Both the position numbers and the translations under genes were made by a program. Positions 62,026 through 64,000 of a stretch of 64,000 bases of DNA are shown here, piece by piece; the first letter of the stretch is position 1; the number at the start of each line of letters is the position of its first letter. The notes under the pieces are model-generated. The model was not told the origin of the DNA and searched no databases. It was given only the letters and a program-made list of their open reading frames with translations. Source of the stretch: Saccharothrix sp. ALI-22-I (GTDB lineage Bacteria > Actinomycetota > Actinomycetes > Mycobacteriales > Pseudonocardiaceae); contig NZ_MTQP01000062.1 in the NCBI RefSeq assembly GCF_001984175.1, forward strand, positions 186,001 to 250,000. The letters run 5' to 3'.

Positions 62026-62490
62026 ATGAGTTGGACCGACTTCTACCGACGGCGTGACGCTCTGGACGCCGTGCTCCGCGCCGCGGCCGGGAACCCGGCG
62101 GCACCCTTGACGTTCGACCGCGAGCTGTTCGCCACCGAGGACGAACTGCTCCTGGCCCTGCACTACCGCTGGATGCAGCAGCTCACCGGGCGGCTCGGCA
62201 CGGCGCTGGGGGACAGCGCCGACGACCGCGTGGAGACCGTCACGCGCACGTGGCGCGAGCTGGCCGCCGAGCAGCCGGTGCTGCGCGCCGTGCTCGACGC
62301 GCACCTGACCTCGACCGAGGCCGTCGAGCGCGAGCAGAGCCTGCTGGCGCTCACCGCGGGCCTGGCGGAACTGTCCGAGCCGGGCGCGGAGATCGCCCGC
62401 GTCGGCGCGGCGTTCGCGAGCCTGATCCGCAGCGGGCCCGCTGCCGCCGTCGTCCCCGGCCGGCACCGCAGGCTCGCCAAGAGCGCCTGA
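62026..62490 (+). CDS. Hypothetical protein under TetR control
   Basis: 154 residues, helical and soluble: SWTDFYRRRDALDAVLRAAAGNP, then LTFDRELFATEDELLLALHYRWMQQLTGRLG. GAGGAGG lies 7 nt before ATG 62026, and the perfect operator palindrome lies 48 nt upstream. Its pattern recalls actinobacterial small proteins downstream of TetR repressors. No motif identified. Confidence 0.75.
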   Translation: MSWTDFYRRRDALDAVLRAAAGNPAAPLTFDRELFATEDELLLALHYRWMQQLTGRLGTALGDSADDRVETVTRTWRELAAEQPVLRAVLDAHLTSTEAVEREQSLLALTAGLAELSEPGAEIARVGAAFASLIRSGPAAAVVPGRHRRLAKSA

Positions 62491-62510
62491 TCACCTGTAG
62501 GTATTAGGTC

Positions 62511-63452
62511 ATGCCGAAGTGGACTCCCAGGAAATGGGATACCGCGGACATCCGCGACCAGACCGGGCGGACCGTGCTGGTGACCGGGGCCAACTCGGGC
62601 CTCGGCCTGCGCACCGCGGAAGTGCTGGCGGGCAAGGGCGCGCACGTCCTGCTCGCCTGTCGGTCCGCCGAACGCGGGCGGCGCGCGCTGGAGCGCGTCC
62701 TCGCGACCGGAGGCAAGGCCGAGCTGGTGCCGCTGGACCTGGCCGACCTGTCCTCCGTCCGCGAGGCGGCTTCCCTGGTGCGGGAACGCACCGGTGACGC
62801 GCTGGACGTGCTGGTCAACAACGCCGGCGTGATGGCGGTGCCGCTGGGGCGCACCGCCGACGGCTTCGAGCGCCAGTTCGGCACCAACCACCTCGGCCAC
62901 GCCGCGCTGACGTGGCTGCTGATGCCCGCGTTGCGCACCCGTCCGGGCGCGCGTGTGGTCACCGTCGCCAGCCTGGCCCACCAGGCGGGCCGCGTCGATC
63001 TGGCCGACCCGAACTACGAGGTGCGCCGGTACTCGGCGTGGGGCGCCTACGGGCAGTCGAAACTGGCGAACCTGCTGTTCGCGCGGGAGCTGGGCCGGCG
63101 CACCCGGACCGCGGACGTGGACGTGACGTCCGTCGCTGCCCACCCCGGCCTCACCTCCACCGAGCTGAGCGCCACCATGGCCCGTGCCCAGGGCAACCCA
63201 CTGCTCGGGCTGGGCGCCAGGGTCACCGACTTCTTCTCGCAGTCCGTCGAGACGGGGGCGTTGCCGCAGCTCTACGCGGCGACGTCGCCCGACGCGCGGG
63301 CGGGCGCCTACTACGGGCCGGACGGCTTCCGCGAGATGCGCGGCCACCCCGCCCCCGCGGCGTCCACCACGGCGGCCCGGGACGACCTCGCGGCCAGCCG
63401 GTTGTGGGACTTGACGGCCAAACTCACGGGCGTCGAACCGGACCCCTCGTGA
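62511..63452 (+). CDS. Short-chain dehydrogenase/reductase
   Basis: 313 residues. TGANSGLG (25-32) and NNAGVM, then SLAHQAG and YGQSK catalytic motif, all standard SDR; the size and C-terminus match retinol dehydrogenase-like members. It follows the 62026 gene by 20 nt, so it probably shares the TetR-controlled operon. Confidence 0.9.
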   Translation: MPKWTPRKWDTADIRDQTGRTVLVTGANSGLGLRTAEVLAGKGAHVLLACRSAERGRRALERVLATGGKAELVPLDLADLSSVREAASLVRERTGDALDVLVNNAGVMAVPLGRTADGFERQFGTNHLGHAALTWLLMPALRTRPGARVVTVASLAHQAGRVDLADPNYEVRRYSAWGAYGQSKLANLLFARELGRRTRTADVDVTSVAAHPGLTSTELSATMARAQGNPLLGLGARVTDFFSQSVETGALPQLYAATSPDARAGAYYGPDGFREMRGHPAPAASTTAARDDLAASRLWDLTAKLTGVEPDPS

Positions 63453-63467
63453 CGTAGGGTTGAAGTC

Positions 63468-64000
63468 GTGACCGTCGTACCTGAAGGTCGGAAGCTGCTG
63501 CGGCTGGAAGTTCGCAACAGCCAAACGCCCATCGAGAAGAAGCCCTCGTGGATCAAGACCAAGGCGAAGATGGGCCCCGAGTACCGGGAGCTCAAGGGCC
63601 TGGTCAAACGCGAGGGCTTGCACACGGTGTGCGAAGAAGCCGGTTGTCCCAACATCTACGAGTGCTGGGAAGACCGGGAGGCCACCTTCCTGATCGGTGG
63701 CGAGCAGTGCACGCGTCGGTGCGACTTCTGCCAGATCGACACCGGCAAGCCCGCCGACCTCGACCGCGATGAACCGCGGCGGGTGGCGGAATCCGTGCAG
63801 GCCATGGGTCTGCGGTACTCGACCGTGACCGGTGTGGCGCGCGACGACCTGGAGGACGGCGGCGCGTGGCTGTACGCCGAGACCGTCCGGCTGATCCACG
63901 CGATGAACCCCGGCACCGGCGTCGAGCTGCTGATCCCGGACTTCAACGCGGTGCCCTCGCAGTTGGCGGAGGTGTTCTCGTCGCGGCCCGAGGTGTTGGC
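63468..64000 (+). CDS. lipA: Lipoyl synthase, 3' end outside window
   Basis: The first 177 residues are visible. The auxiliary cluster motif gives Cys55, Cys60 and Cys66 ([12 protein letters not shown]), and the radical-SAM motif CTRRCDFC gives Cys81, Cys85 and Cys88. LipA inserts two sulfurs into octanoyl groups. GTG 63468 lies 7 nt after TAGGGT (63455-63460), so it is probably leaderless, unlinked from lipB by 4.8 kb of inserted genes. Confidence 0.95.
   Translation, partial: MTVVPEGRKLLRLEVRNSQTPIEKKPSWIKTKAKMGPEYRELKGLVKREGLHTVCEEAGCPNIYECWEDREATFLIGGEQCTRRCDFCQIDTGKPADLDRDEPRRVAESVQAMGLRYSTVTGVARDDLEDGGAWLYAETVRLIHAMNPGTGVELLIPDFNAVPSQLAEVFSSRPEVL

Overview
The window is high-GC DNA with the gene style of an actinobacterium. 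It has GTG starts, ATGA/GTGA overlaps, many apparently leaderless genes, a cytochrome bcc-aa3 supercomplex with a diheme QcrC, a class II DAHP synthase, SARP/AfsR-type regulators and a PASTA kinase. From what I know of Mycobacterium tuberculosis, the gene order follows its Rv2176-Rv2218 block (pknL, aroG, exoribonuclease, acyltransferase, ArsA-like, fadD15, pimB', ripC-like, exonuclease/UvrC-like, trpD, ctaE-qcrCAB, ctaC, asnB, erpA, glycerate kinase, cobTS, ilvE, pepA, dlaT/sucB, lipB, lipA), with local insertions and rearrangements. Gene content and gene sizes suggest a Pseudonocardiaceae/Actinosynnema-Saccharothrix-Lentzea type of organism; that assignment is inference.

Layout. 1-6.6 kb: end of a PASTA Ser/Thr kinase, aroG, a DUF2891 gene, and a BTAD regulator divergent from a DUF4242-cupin pair with SARP-like heptamers in the promoter; then phosphofructokinase with the PPi-type residues D104/K124. 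6.7-14.1 kb: exoribonuclease, acyltransferase, a MEDS/ATPase regulator, and a tightly overlapping minus-strand operon (two SRPBCC proteins, phosphoesterase, ArsA-like ATPase, small protein, ROK glucokinase). 14.2-26.9 kb: fadD15, an AfsR-like regulator, a PIM mannosyltransferase, a peptidase-MA-like lipoprotein-sized protein, NlpC/P60 hydrolase with a long structured leader, NYN-domain protein, exonuclease-GIY-YIG fusion and an Lrp-type sensor domain. 27.0-28.0 kb: a decayed island with frameshifted small genes. 28.0-38.8 kb: ctaE-qcrCAB, trpD, acyltransferase, ctaCF and asnB. 38.8-49.7 kb: a MerR/MFS pair, erpA, glycerate kinase, aldo-keto reductase, cobUTS, ilvE and an APC permease. 49.8-64 kb: pepA, a deletion scar joining tails of two lost genes, lpdA-sucB, VOC protein, epimerase-PAP2-lipB, a serine hydrolase, LLM oxidoreductase, TetR with a triple operator, SDR and the start of lipA.

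How the genes work together. Lipoylation (lipB, lipA) sits with its client dehydrogenase parts (lpdA, the two-lipoyl E2). The respiratory genes encode the bcc complex and most of the aa3 oxidase. cobUTS provide the last steps of cobalamin assembly. Cell-envelope genes (fadD15, PimB', acyltransferases, NlpC/P60) are spread through the first half.

The most unusual material is non-coding. Three convergent gene junctions (5.46-5.54, 8.69-8.79, 19.33-19.50 kb) hold arrays of about 22-bp units built on an ACGT core plus one of three recurring words, two of them arranged as outward-pointing half arrays. A ~200-bp element with a 33-bp perfect hairpin and 10-bp inverted ends lies at 24.70-24.90 kb and has a solo right end at 16.04 kb. 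An 85-bp inverted repeat closes the cobS/ilvE junction, and four 31-bp tandem repeats follow trpD. At least thirteen genes have a TAnnnT -10 hexamer 6-7 nt before the start codon, indicating widespread leaderless transcription.
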